Origin: Actinomadura physcomitrii
GTDB lineage: Bacteria > Actinomycetota > Actinomycetes > Streptosporangiales > Streptosporangiaceae
NCBI RefSeq assembly: GCF_008923205.2
Contig: NZ_WBMS02000024.1
Span: 50,481 to 114,480 of the forward strand
DNA: 64,000 nt
Direction of reading: 5' to 3'
A program made the position numbers and the translations under genes. Under the pieces are notes generated by a model. That model saw only the letters and a list, made by a program, of their open reading frames with translations, did no database searches and was not told where the DNA came from. Below are positions 1 to 8,046 of this stretch, one piece after another; the stretch's first letter is position 1; each line of letters starts with the position of its first letter.

Positions 1-65
<65 letters not shown>

Positions 66-143
66 GCAACTCAACGAAGGGGTGGGATGCGGAAAGCCCC
101 GGCCCGCCGACGTGGACGGACCGGGGCCTCCGGGTGAGCTGGG

Positions 144-500
144 TCAGGTCAGGTCGAGATGGCCGCCCTTGGCGCGGGCCGCGAACGCGGACCAGGCGGA
201 CGCTCCGAAGACGAGCATCGGCCCGTCCGGGTCCTTCGAGTCCCGCACCGCCACCGCCGACGCCAGATCGGCCACCTCGACGCACTGACCACCAGTGTTA
301 GTACTCCGACTGCTCTTCCGCCACTCTGCTTCCGACACCGGAACCATGGACGCCACCTCCACGCATTGGCCGCCCGTGTTGTCACTGTGGCTGCTCTTAC
401 GCCAGCGCAACAGCACCGGCGCGACTTCGACGCACGCCCCACCAGTGTCAGTGCTGTGAGTGCTCTTTCGCCACCCTGTCGCTGGGGCTTGGTGCGTCAT
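144..500 (-). CDS. DUF397 protein with three tandem core motifs
   Basis: A 118-residue DUF397 protein, the small partner usually encoded next to Scr1-type XRE regulators in actinomycetes. The family core (W-R-K-S-S/T, then TGG-x-CVEVA) is present three times, at residues 10-27, 33-50 and 60-77. Only the last copy is followed by the usual C-terminal half (VAVRDSKDPDGP and a W-x2-F motif), so the protein is two half-domains plus one whole domain; typical members have one or two. It overlaps the upstream regulator gene by 4 nt (ATGA), so the two are translationally coupled. It may act with the regulator in a toxin-antitoxin-like or developmental switch; that role is inferred from family context. 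Confidence 0.9.
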   Translation of the reverse strand: MTHQAPATGWRKSTHSTDTGGACVEVAPVLLRWRKSSHSDNTGGQCVEVASMVPVSEAEWRKSSRSTNTGGQCVEVADLASAVAVRDSKDPDGPMLVFGASAWSAFAARAKGGHLDLT

Positions 501-1324
501 AGGCTCTCCAAGATTGCTCGGAGTAGACCCAGGGAGTCGTCGGCGGACATCGCCGCACCCCTGATCAAATCGAACTGTATCCCATAGGTTCGGACGGCGT
601 CGACATGGTCGATGAGCTGTGCACCCAAGTAGCCATCGACATACGCCACGCCTGATTCGTCAGCAAATTCCATGATCGTGAACGAGCCGGGAAGGCCAGC
701 GTAAGCCCCCCTGCCGGTCGGGACGATCTGCACGGTGATGTTGTGCATCACGGACACCTCTATCAGCCGACGAATCTGCTCCTGCATCACCTCGGCGTTT
801 CCTATCGGGCGCCGTATGGCGGCTTCATCGAAGACGGCCACTATGTAGGGCGGCCTCTCCCGCACGAGAAGTTCCTGCCGCTCCATTCGTGTCATTACGA
901 GCTGCTCGGCATCCTGCTGCCCTCTCCCCTCCTTGAGCACCTCGCAGGCGTACTCGGGGGTCTGGAAGAGACCGGTGATGACCATCGTCTCGAAGATGTG
1001 CATCACCTCTGCCTCGCGCTCCCGTTCGATGAAGTCGGGGAAGCCGGGTGGGAGGACGGCGAGGCGACCGAAGCGCTGCATCCATTCCCAGATGCGGTGG
1101 AATGTCCCGTTGGTGGCGAAGCATGTGTCGCAGTCGTTGGCGAAGTCTTCGGAGGGTCCGTTTTGGCCGGACTCGACCTGGCCGATCCGTTGCGGGGTGT
1201 ATCCCAGCTTTTCGGCGAGTTGCGGGCGGGACAGCCCGGCGACTTCCCGATAGGCGCGCAGCTCGGTGCCGAAGTATTCGGTCGGGGACGAGGGCACACC
1301 GGGGTCGCGCGGACGGCGAGGCAT
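497..1324 (-). CDS. XRE-family regulator with DUF5753 (Scr1-type) domain
   Basis: A 275-residue DNA-binding regulator. Residues of about 20-60 form a helix-turn-helix (GLSRPQLAEKLGYTPQRIGQ, then VESG), and the rest matches the DUF5753 domain of actinomycete regulators paired with DUF397 proteins. I chose the ATG at 1324 because a GGAG Shine-Dalgarno element lies 7 nt upstream; an extension to a TTG at 1336 is possible but would overlap that element. The gene is first in a two-gene operon with the DUF397 gene and is divergent from the genes starting at 1477. The function is known only at family level. Confidence 0.9.
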   Translation of the reverse strand: MPRRPRDPGVPSSPTEYFGTELRAYREVAGLSRPQLAEKLGYTPQRIGQVESGQNGPSEDFANDCDTCFATNGTFHRIWEWMQRFGRLAVLPPGFPDFIEREREAEVMHIFETMVITGLFQTPEYACEVLKEGRGQQDAEQLVMTRMERQELLVRERPPYIVAVFDEAAIRRPIGNAEVMQEQIRRLIEVSVMHNITVQIVPTGRGAYAGLPGSFTIMEFADESGVAYVDGYLGAQLIDHVDAVRTYGIQFDLIRGAAMSADDSLGLLRAILESL

Positions 1325-1476
1325 GGCAGACTCCAAGATCCGAAAAGGCGGCGATTTTCCTACCGGCCGCCGGGGGTTTTCTGGCGTTGGGCTTCTCGCT
1401 CTTCCAGACCATAACCCGATTACCGCAAGATGGGGAGTGGTTACGGAGAGAAATCAGAGAAGAAAGTCGAACGATC

Positions 1477-1734
1477 ATGGAAACGCCTGTCGACCCCGCC
1501 GACCAGGCCTTGGCCGAGCTACGCGCGGACTATCAAGGGCACCGCATCTGGCGTGCGACACGCCATGACGGCCTACTAGGCGACTGGGTCGCGACACTGC
1601 ATGACCCTACGGCCGGCGTATACCCGACCGTTGTGCGCACTAGCGCGGAGGACCTTCGTAAGGCGTTGGACATAGAACGCGCTAAGGCAGCCAGCAAAAC
1701 GACGTCCGAGCCCAACGGTTGGGCACAGTGGTAA
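1477..1734 (+). CDS. hypothetical protein (85 aa)
   Basis: A small unrecognised protein of 85 residues. It is preceded by a purine-rich GAGAAGAAAG ribosome-binding region. Its stop overlaps the next start (TAATG), indicating a co-transcribed pair. The composition is ordinary soluble protein, with WRATRHDGLLGDWVATL as the most conserved-looking stretch; it has no signal peptide or membrane segment. It is divergent from the XRE/DUF397 operon, a common place for small effector genes in actinomycetes. Confidence 0.7.
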   Translation: METPVDPADQALAELRADYQGHRIWRATRHDGLLGDWVATLHDPTAGVYPTVVRTSAEDLRKALDIERAKAASKTTSEPNGWAQW

Positions 1735-2258
1735 TGACACCGGATGAAATCACGGACGCGCTTGACCGTCTCGCTAAGGAACTCGTCCGCGAAGGATGGA
1801 CGGTCGTACCCATCTACAAGGGGCAGAGGCCGGTCCTGCACGTCTACGACCGCGACGTACCGCACCTCGGGGAGGGCATCATGCTCGTGCCGGGAACCGA
1901 GGCGGGCACATGGTGGTACCGGTCCAGCATGGGCGAGAACCTGGCGCCGCACACGAAGCCGTTTCAGGCAGCGGAGAGGATCGCCCGCATTCACACCCCG
2001 TACGTGGCCGCGATCCAGGCCGCCCGATCGCGCCACCGGCAGATCGCTCAGGCCCCGAAGACGAGCTTCCATCCGCCGATTCGACCCGAGCACGCGACGA
2101 TCATCACCGACCTGCAACGACGCTTCCCGGATGTCGTCTGCTGGTGGGGTGCCTACACCGGTGAGTGGTGGGCGCTCATCCCAGGCGGCACCCGCTGGCG
2201 CCTGGCCAACGCATCCGACCCCGGCGACCTCGTACAGATCATTGCCACGGCATCCTGA
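1734..2258 (+). CDS. hypothetical protein (174 aa)
   Basis: An unrecognised soluble protein of 174 residues. I chose the ATG at 1734 because it overlaps the stop of the preceding gene (TAATG); in-frame TTG 1719 and GTG 1728 lie inside that gene. It is rich in tryptophan (WWYRSS, WWGAYTGEWWALI), with an N-terminal helix (DEITDALDRLAKELVREGW). I see no signal peptide, membrane helix or catalytic motif. The second of three same-direction small genes beside the XRE regulator. Confidence 0.7.
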   Translation: MTPDEITDALDRLAKELVREGWTVVPIYKGQRPVLHVYDRDVPHLGEGIMLVPGTEAGTWWYRSSMGENLAPHTKPFQAAERIARIHTPYVAAIQAARSRHRQIAQAPKTSFHPPIRPEHATIITDLQRRFPDVVCWWGAYTGEWWALIPGGTRWRLANASDPGDLVQIIATAS

Positions 2259-2274
2259 GCGGGTGGAGGTGCGC

Positions 2275-2808
2275 ATGGACGAGGACCACATCAGTTTCCT
2301 GGGCTACGAGTTTCGCGGTGCGTCCGTGCACCCCAGGGGGAAGGTCACGCCCGCTCGGATCCGTGATGCCGACTGGACGGCCATCGTGCCCGAGATCCGG
2401 ACCGTCCTCGGCGAGACGCTGTTCGTGCCCCGCGAACGGAAGTCCGATCTCGAGGCGTTCTGCCGCCGCCATGGGATCGAGCGAGTGGCCCGGCCGGACG
2501 TCTGGGAGGACCTGCTCGAACCGTTCCTCGACACTCGGATCGCCCCCGACCAGGAATCGGCGACCCTCGACCGGCTGCGCGATGCCGGGTTCGCTGCTCA
2601 CGAGGTCTCGGCGATCCGGCGGCGCCTCACTCCGCTCATGCTCGCCTACAACTTCGACGCCATGGTCTGGGCGTGGGCTTACCTCGGCCTCTTCGATCTC
2701 CTCCACGCCGCCAACGCCCCTGTCGTCGACCCCGGTCTGCAGGCCGACCTCGGTGAACCCGCCGCGTTCTACGCGTGGGCGATGGCGATCGCCGACCGGC
2801 ACCGCTGA
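2275..2808 (+). CDS. hypothetical protein (177 aa)
   Basis: An unrecognised protein of 177 residues starting at an ATG 5 nt after a GGAGG element; GTG 2269 would overlap that element. It has charged helical segments (DQESATLDRLRDAGF, then HEVSAIRRRLTPLML) and an aromatic stretch (AMVWAWAYLGLFDLL) that is amphipathic rather than clearly transmembrane. It follows the 174-residue gene by 16 nt, so the three small genes probably form one transcript. Confidence 0.7.
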   Translation: MDEDHISFLGYEFRGASVHPRGKVTPARIRDADWTAIVPEIRTVLGETLFVPRERKSDLEAFCRRHGIERVARPDVWEDLLEPFLDTRIAPDQESATLDRLRDAGFAAHEVSAIRRRLTPLMLAYNFDAMVWAWAYLGLFDLLHAANAPVVDPGLQADLGEPAAFYAWAMAIADRHR

Positions 2809-2831
2809 GGGCGCCCGTCCTTGCCGCGTGA

Positions 2832-2861
2832 TCGCACGAAGCGATACTTGTCTTCGTGTGA
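2832..2861. promoter_or_regulatory. inverted repeat between hypothetical genes
   Basis: Arms TCGCACGAAG (2832-2841) and CTTCGTGTGA (2852-2861) pair at 9 of 10 positions around a 10-nt loop. It lies 23 nt after the stop at 2808 and just before the membrane-protein start, so it is either a weak terminator or an operator. There is no U-tract. Confidence 0.4.
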
Positions 2862-2882
2862 CTGCTGGGAAAGGCGGGACCG

Positions 2883-3719
2883 TTGCGGCGAGCGTTGTCG
2901 GTGGGCTTCGCACCGCACGCGGTCCTCCTGACCTGGCTCTGCGCGCTGCTGCGGGCGCACGCCTTTTCCGGACGCGGCCAATGGGTTGAGATCGTCCCGC
3001 AGACCCTGGCCGGTACCGCGACCTCCGTGCTCGTCATCGGCGCGGGCGCCGCCGTCCTCGGCCTGGTACTGCACCCGTTCCAGATCCGGGCGGTTCGCCT
3101 GTTCGAGGGCTATTGGGACCGCTGGACTCTCACCGCGCGTCTGGCGGACGTCCTCATCGGGCACCAGCGGCGCAGATGGCGGGCGATCGACGCCAGGGCC
3201 CGCGGAACGGGCCGACGTCGGCCGCGCCGCGACAGCGGCTCCCCGATGGGGGACGGTTCCGCGCGAGAGCGCGTCCGCGCCAATGCGGAACACCGCCTCG
3301 CCGCCCTCCCGCCCCTCGACGTCCTGCTCCCGACCGCTCTCGGCAACGCGCTACGTGCGGGCGAACTCCGTGCCGGCGAGCGGTACGGACTCGCGACGCT
3401 CGCGTCGTGGCCGCGCATCTACCCGCAGTTGTCCCGCCCTCTGGCTTCGGCGGTGGGATCTGCGCGCGACACGCTCGACACCTCCGTCAACCTCTCTTAC
3501 AGCTTCCTGGCGTGCGCGCTCGTCTCGGCCGCCGCCGTGTATGACGAGCCCGGCATGTGGTGGCTGCCGGCCGCCTCACTCGGTGCCGCGGCGCTGTCCT
3601 ACAAGGGAGCGGTGACGGCCGCTCAGGGCTATGCGCACCTCATGCATATCGTCTACGACCTGCTCGCCGGGCTCCTCGCGGCGTTCGGGCTCTGGCGTAT
3701 CCGGCACCGGGTGAGCTGA
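2883..3719 (+). CDS. membrane protein, PDZ/DUF-like unknown
   Basis: A 278-residue integral membrane protein without a recognised family. Two hydrophobic segments lie near the N-terminus (about residues 7-25 and 42-66), then a basic cytoplasmic stretch (about 95-140, many Arg), and further hydrophobic segments after about residue 195 (SFLACALVSAAAV, AASLGAAALSY, LLAGLLAAFGLW). The TTG at 2883 is the only in-frame start before GTG 2901; a GTG at 2856 is followed at once by a stop. No catalytic motif is visible. Confidence 0.7.
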   Translation: MRRALSVGFAPHAVLLTWLCALLRAHAFSGRGQWVEIVPQTLAGTATSVLVIGAGAAVLGLVLHPFQIRAVRLFEGYWDRWTLTARLADVLIGHQRRRWRAIDARARGTGRRRPRRDSGSPMGDGSARERVRANAEHRLAALPPLDVLLPTALGNALRAGELRAGERYGLATLASWPRIYPQLSRPLASAVGSARDTLDTSVNLSYSFLACALVSAAAVYDEPGMWWLPAASLGAAALSYKGAVTAAQGYAHLMHIVYDLLAGLLAAFGLWRIRHRVS

Positions 3720-3722
3720 CGG

Positions 3723-5213
3723 TCAGACGAGGCTCGGGCGGGGCGCGCGCAGGCGGCCTTGCGCGTAGTCCTCGACGAGGTGACGGACGGTCTCCATGGC
3801 GTCCTGCTTGTTGGTCCCGATGAAGCCGGTCGGGCCGCGCTTGATCCAGCCGGTGGCGTAGACGCCGGGCAGGACGGCGCCGCCCGGCTCGGTCAGGACC
3901 CGGCCGCCGGCGTTGGGGATGACCGCGCGGGCCTGGTCGAACGGGACGCCGGGGACGGCGGTCCCCCGGTAGCCGATCGAGCTGAGCACCAGCCCGGCGT
4001 CGAGCGTCTCGCGCTCGCCCGTCGGCTCGACCCGATCACTCGAACCGGCGGCGTAGGCGTTCCGGACGAGTTCGACGCCCTGGACGCGGTCGTCGCCGAG
4101 GATGGCGAGGGGTGACGCCAGGTACCGCAAGACGATCCGTTTCCCGTTCCCCGCCGCGGGCCGTTCCGCCAGCTCGCGGAGCAGCTCGGTCTTCCGCGCG
4201 GCGGCGTGGTCGAGGCCGCTGGTGTCGAGGTCCAGGTCGGCGGAGTCGAGCACCAGGTCGATGCCCGGCACCTGCATGAGGCCGACCAGCTCCGGCAGCG
4301 TGAAGGCCGAGTGCGCGACGCCGCGGCGGGCGACGATGACGACCTCCTCGACGCGGCTGCCGCGCAGCGCGTCCAGGGCGCGGGGGGCGATGCTCGTGCC
4401 GGCCAGGCGCTCGGGGTCGGCGGTCAGCATGCGGGCGACGTCGAGCGCGACGTTGCCGTTGCCGACGATGACGGCGCGCTCGTGCGACAGGTCGAAGCGG
4501 CGGCCGGCGTGGTCGGGGTGGCCGTTGTACCAGGCGACGAACTCGGTGGCGGTCGCCGTGCCCGGCAGGTCGCGGCCGGGGACGTCCAGGCGCCGGTCGG
4601 CGGACGCGCCCACCGCGTAGACCACCGCGTGGTGCCGGTCGAGGAGCTCTTCGTGCGTCACGTCGCGCCCGACCTGCACGCCGTGCACGATCCGGATCCC
4701 GTCCTGCGCCGCGATCCGGTCGAACAGGTCGCTGACCTGGCGGGTCTTCACGTGGTCGGGGGCGACGCCGGTGCGCGCCAGCCCGTACGGGACGGGCAGC
4801 CGCTCGTACATCGTGACGCGGGCGCCGGGGACGGTGAGCAGCTCGTCCGCCGCGTACATCGCGGCCGGTCCGGTCCCGACGATCGCGACGTCGAGCGGCT
4901 CGCGTCCCGCGGGCACGGTGAGCGGCGGGGTGTGCGGCGCCAGCAGCGGCCGGACCCGTCCGTCCCGGTAGAACGCCGCGTTGATCGGCACGAACGGCTC
5001 CTGCGACTCCGGCAGCCGGTCGTGCGGGACGATCGCGTCGACCGGGCACGCGGTGACGCAGGCGCCGCAGTCGACGCAGGCGACCGGGTCGATGTAGAGC
5101 ATGTCGGACGTGTCGAAGTCCGGTTCGTCCGGAGTGGGATGGATGCAGTTCACCGGGCAGGCGTAGACGCAGGACGCGTCGCCGCAGCAGGACTGCGTGA
5201 CCACGTGGGGCAT
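3723..5213 (-). CDS. fprB: ferredoxin / ferredoxin-NADP+ reductase (FprB type)
   Basis: A 496-residue fusion of an N-terminal 7Fe/8Fe ferredoxin with an adrenodoxin-reductase-like flavoprotein that passes electrons from NADPH to an iron-sulfur carrier. The ferredoxin part holds C9, C15, C19, C23 and the second set C46, C49, C52, C56. The FAD-binding glycine motif (IVGTGPAAMYAA) begins near residue 111, the NADP motif (VIVGNGNVALDVARM) near 250, and the C-terminal ATGWIKRGPTGFIGTNK is diagnostic of FprA/FprB reductases. The gene lies 23 nt downstream of the AurF-like oxygenase on the same strand, so it probably supplies that enzyme with electrons; this is inference from position. Confidence 0.93.
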   Translation of the reverse strand: MPHVVTQSCCGDASCVYACPVNCIHPTPDEPDFDTSDMLYIDPVACVDCGACVTACPVDAIVPHDRLPESQEPFVPINAAFYRDGRVRPLLAPHTPPLTVPAGREPLDVAIVGTGPAAMYAADELLTVPGARVTMYERLPVPYGLARTGVAPDHVKTRQVSDLFDRIAAQDGIRIVHGVQVGRDVTHEELLDRHHAVVYAVGASADRRLDVPGRDLPGTATATEFVAWYNGHPDHAGRRFDLSHERAVIVGNGNVALDVARMLTADPERLAGTSIAPRALDALRGSRVEEVVIVARRGVAHSAFTLPELVGLMQVPGIDLVLDSADLDLDTSGLDHAAARKTELLRELAERPAAGNGKRIVLRYLASPLAILGDDRVQGVELVRNAYAAGSSDRVEPTGERETLDAGLVLSSIGYRGTAVPGVPFDQARAVIPNAGGRVLTEPGGAVLPGVYATGWIKRGPTGFIGTNKQDAMETVRHLVEDYAQGRLRAPRPSLV

Positions 5214-5236
5214 GGCGGGGGTGGTTCCTAACCGAG

Positions 5237-6199
5237 TCAGGCGGCGTGTGCTTGGCGGTGCGGCTCGCCGCGGTACCGGGACGGCCTGCCGTCGATGTGG
5301 CACAGCTCCCAGACCTTGCGGGAGGCGGGGTTCATGAGGCCGAGCTCCTCGGCGAGCATCCGCACGTCGCCGAAGTAGCCGCGCAGGATCGCCCTGGACT
5401 CCTCGCGCTGCCAGAACGCCTCGCGCATCACCTTGCGCGGGATCTCGAACTCCTTGGCGAACTGCCGCGGCGGCGCCATGATCGCGCCGGCCAGCCAGCG
5501 CATGATCAGCGGGAAGGCGACCGAGGTGACGCCCTTGCCGGCCTTGCCCTGCCGGGCCACGCGCTCGTTGAGGAAGCGGTGCGCGAACGAGATGTGCCGC
5601 GCCTCCTCGGCGATGTGGATCTCCATGGTGCGCAGCAGCGCGGGCGGGCGCGCGGCGCCGTCCCGGATGACGTCCTTCTGGAAGTGGTCGATGGGCTCCT
5701 CGCCCGCCAGGATGCCGATGAAGAAGATGACCGGGGCGTAGGCGGCGAGGTGCCAGAGCGAGGACGTCGCCCGGTAGGGCGCCTTCATGCCGGGCACGTC
5801 CACGCCGGTGCGGTTGACCAGCTCCTGGAACATCTGGATGTGGTTGCACTCCTCCGTCATCTCGTGGAGGCAGTACCGGAACTCCGGGGAGCCGTTGGGC
5901 AGCTTCATCGCGTACTGCATCATCCCGCGGATGAGGACGCTCTCGAAGCTCAGCCCGACCTTCTGCATGTTGGCGCTGCGCCACAGCCCGATCGCGATCT
6001 TCTTCTCGTCCGGCTGCGCCTGGTACCAGGGGTGCGCACCGAGCGGGTCGCAGTCGGGCAGGATCCACCGCGGGTCGGACCGGTCGATGGCGAAGTCCGG
6101 GGAGTCCCAGTCGATGTCCAGGTAGGGGTCGAACCGGCGGTGGACGGACCCGTTGGAGAGGGTCCGCAGGAACTCGCGGTACTCGGTCACCTGTGCCAT
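5237..6199 (-). CDS. AurF-family diiron oxygenase
   Basis: A 320-residue member of the AurF (p-aminobenzoate N-oxygenase) fold, a non-heme diiron enzyme. Carboxylate/histidine ligands are visible as E85, the E117-x2-H120 pair (TEECNH), an acidic residue near 168 and E199-x2-H202 (AEEARH), with a further His at 206. The length matches the family. The actual substrate is unknown; actinobacterial members are mostly uncharacterised. A GGAGGTCC element precedes the ATG. It is first in an operon with the FprB-type reductase and is divergent from a TetR gene, with an operator-like palindrome over its promoter. Confidence 0.9.
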   Translation of the reverse strand: MAQVTEYREFLRTLSNGSVHRRFDPYLDIDWDSPDFAIDRSDPRWILPDCDPLGAHPWYQAQPDEKKIAIGLWRSANMQKVGLSFESVLIRGMMQYAMKLPNGSPEFRYCLHEMTEECNHIQMFQELVNRTGVDVPGMKAPYRATSSLWHLAAYAPVIFFIGILAGEEPIDHFQKDVIRDGAARPPALLRTMEIHIAEEARHISFAHRFLNERVARQGKAGKGVTSVAFPLIMRWLAGAIMAPPRQFAKEFEIPRKVMREAFWQREESRAILRGYFGDVRMLAEELGLMNPASRKVWELCHIDGRPSRYRGEPHRQAHAA

Positions 6200-6216
6200 C
6201 GGGGACCTCCTAGATC

Positions 6217-6244
6217 GTTTACACTTCCTATGGGAACTGTAAAC
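6217..6244. promoter_or_regulatory. 28-bp palindromic operator over the AurF-like promoter
   Basis: Outer arms GTTTACA (6217-6223) and TGTAAAC (6238-6244) are perfect, and 12 of 14 base pairs match over the whole 28 bp. On the minus strand a -35 TTGACC (6260-6265) and a -10 TACAGT (6236-6241), 18 nt apart, fit a promoter for the oxygenase gene, so a bound repressor would cover the -10 and transcription start. The divergent TetR product is the likely ligand. Confidence 0.75.
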
Positions 6245-6323
6245 AGTGGCCGCTCACCGGGTCAATGGGGGCGCGGTGTGGGCCCGGCCATAGACCCGGG
6301 AGACCGGCCATAAAATGGGGCCC

Positions 6324-6950
6324 ATGCCGAGGCACGACGGGGACATGCACGCCCGCATCCTCGACGCCGCCGCCGCGTGCCTGACCGAGGGCGGGTTCAC
6401 CTCCAACCGGATGCTGTCGGCGATCGCGCGCCGCGCCGGGGTGTCGCGACCGACGCTGTACAAGTACGGCGGCACCCTCGACGAGATCAAGGAAGCGCTG
6501 ATCGAGCGCGAGCTCACCGCCTACCTCGCCGAGGCCGTGCCGCTCATCGACGCCGCGCGCTGGGACGCCGACTACGTCGCCGACCTGCTCGCCTTCCTCA
6601 TCGGCCGGGCCCGCGCGCACCCGCTGCTGTCGGCGGCCGTCCGGGACGTCCCCGACATGGTGCTGCCGTGGTTCACCGTCCGCGCCGACATCACCGTCGC
6701 GCGGGTCACCGCCCTCGCCGCGCCGGTCGTCCAGGACAAGATCGACCGGGGCGAGCTGCCGCCGGTGGACGTGCCGGTCCTCATCGACGTGCTGACCCGC
6801 GTCGTGCTGTCGCTGGTCTTCGTCAACAGCGCGGGCGTCGACGCCGACGACCCCGACGACCTGCGGCGCTACCTGCGCGCCGTCACCGGGTTCGTCACGC
6901 TGCTGCCCGGGCGCGGCGAGGGCGCCGCCCCGGCGGCGTCGGCCGGCTGA
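6324..6950 (+). CDS. TetR-family regulator
   Basis: A one-component repressor of about 208 residues. The N-terminal helix-turn-helix is typical (MLSAIARRAGVSRPTLYKYG). I prefer the ATG at 6324 because TAAAAT (6311-6316) fits a -10 element only 7 nt upstream, suggesting a leaderless message; the ATG at 6315 overlaps that element. The gene is divergent from the AurF-like/FprB operon and probably controls it through the palindrome at 6217-6244. The ligand is unknown. The 3' end overlaps the convergent LysR gene by 82 nt. Confidence 0.88.
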   Translation: MPRHDGDMHARILDAAAACLTEGGFTSNRMLSAIARRAGVSRPTLYKYGGTLDEIKEALIERELTAYLAEAVPLIDAARWDADYVADLLAFLIGRARAHPLLSAAVRDVPDMVLPWFTVRADITVARVTALAAPVVQDKIDRGELPPVDVPVLIDVLTRVVLSLVFVNSAGVDADDPDDLRRYLRAVTGFVTLLPGRGEGAAPAASAG

Positions 6951-7933
6951 CCGGAGTCCGTCGGCCACGCCGGGCCCGCCGGGCCGGCCATGTCGAGCGG
7001 CTGCGCGTCGATCACGGGCTGCGCGGCGGCGGCGACGGCGGTGGCCGCGCGGACGAACGCGGCGACGGCCGGCGAGCGGCAGTCCTGCGGCCAGACGACG
7101 CAGAACTCCGCCGGCGGCAGGTCGCGGACGGCCCGGTAGGCGATGCCGGGACGGGCGTGCCGCCGCGCGATCGAGACGGGCACGAACCAGATGACGCCGC
7201 CCAGCTCGACCAGGCTGAACAGCTCCGTCAGGTCGCGGACGGGGCGCCGGCTCCCGGCGAACGGCCCGCCCGCCGCGGGCCGCCCGGGAGCGCCGAGCCC
7301 GGCGCCGCCCGGGCCGGGCGGCGGGCCGCCGAGCTCCGCGGGCCTGCCGTCGGGCAGCACCCGGCCGGCGAGGTCCGCCAGCGACAGCGACGGACGGGCG
7401 GCGAGGGGGTCGGACGCGGCCAGCGCGACCAGCCGCGGCTCGGTCAGCAGCGGCTCGACGTCCAGGCCGCGGCCGTCGGTCAGCTCGGGGAGGACCGCGA
7501 CGTCCGCGCGGCCGTCGCGCAGCGCGGCCTCCTGGTCGCCCCGGCCGCCGAGCACCAGCTCCACCGGGATCGCCTCGGGCTCGCGCCGGTACGCGGCGAG
7601 GAACTGCGGCAGCAGCCCGGCGTCGAAGTCGGCCTTGAGCGCGAGCCGCAGCTCCGGCGCGGGCCGTCCGGCGTGCGCGGCCCGCCGGGCGGCGGCGGTG
7701 ATCGCCTCCAGCGCGGTCCGCGCGTCCCGCAGCAGCACCTCGCCCGCCGGGGTCAGGCTGACCTGGCGGGTCGTGCGCTCGAACAGCCGCACGCCGAGAC
7801 CGCGCTCCAGCTCCCGGATCGCCCGCGACAGCGGCGGCTGCGCCATGCCCAGCCGCTCGGCGGCGCGGCCGAAGTTCAGCTCCTCGGCGACGGCGACGAA
7901 GTATCTGAGCTGCCGCGACTCCAGGTCATTCAT
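6869..7933 (-). CDS. LysR-family regulator
   Basis: A 354-residue LTTR. The N-terminal winged helix-turn-helix is classic (RQLRYFVAVAEELNFGRAAE, then PPLSRAIRELERGLGVRLFER), followed by the periplasmic-binding-protein-like effector domain. It exceeds the usual 300 residues by a proline- and alanine-rich tail that is encoded inside the end of the convergent TetR gene. It is divergent from an NmrA-type oxidoreductase, its likely target. Confidence 0.9.
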   Translation of the reverse strand: MNDLESRQLRYFVAVAEELNFGRAAERLGMAQPPLSRAIRELERGLGVRLFERTTRQVSLTPAGEVLLRDARTALEAITAAARRAAHAGRPAPELRLALKADFDAGLLPQFLAAYRREPEAIPVELVLGGRGDQEAALRDGRADVAVLPELTDGRGLDVEPLLTEPRLVALAASDPLAARPSLSLADLAGRVLPDGRPAELGGPPPGPGGAGLGAPGRPAAGGPFAGSRRPVRDLTELFSLVELGGVIWFVPVSIARRHARPGIAYRAVRDLPPAEFCVVWPQDCRSPAVAAFVRAATAVAAAAQPVIDAQPLDMAGPAGPAWPTDSGQPADAAGAAPSPRPGSSVTNPVTARR

Positions 7934-7946
7934 ATCCCCAGGGTAT
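7932..7946. promoter_or_regulatory. LysR-box-like imperfect palindrome
   Basis: The 15-bp ATATCCCCAGGGTAT is an imperfect dyad of the form ATA-N-CC...GG-N-TAT. It overlaps the LysR start codon, a usual position for an autoregulatory LTTR site that also serves the divergent gene. Confidence 0.5.
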
Positions 7947-8004
7947 CAATGCCGACCGGATCGATCCTTCAGCCGCGCGGCGGCCGCGGCTTGACTGGTC
8001 GGTA

Positions 8005-8025
8005 CCGGCGCCGCCGCGGCGCCGG
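8005..8025. promoter_or_regulatory. perfect 21-nt GC palindrome in the leader of the NmrA-type gene
   Basis: Ten-base arms (CCGGCGCCGC and GCGGCGCCGG) flank one central C. The element sits between a TTGACT (7991-7996) and the GGAG ribosome-binding site, so it would form a very stable hairpin in the DNA or 5' leader. Confidence 0.45.
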
Positions 8026-8046
8026 CCCCTCACCTCTGGAGACCTA

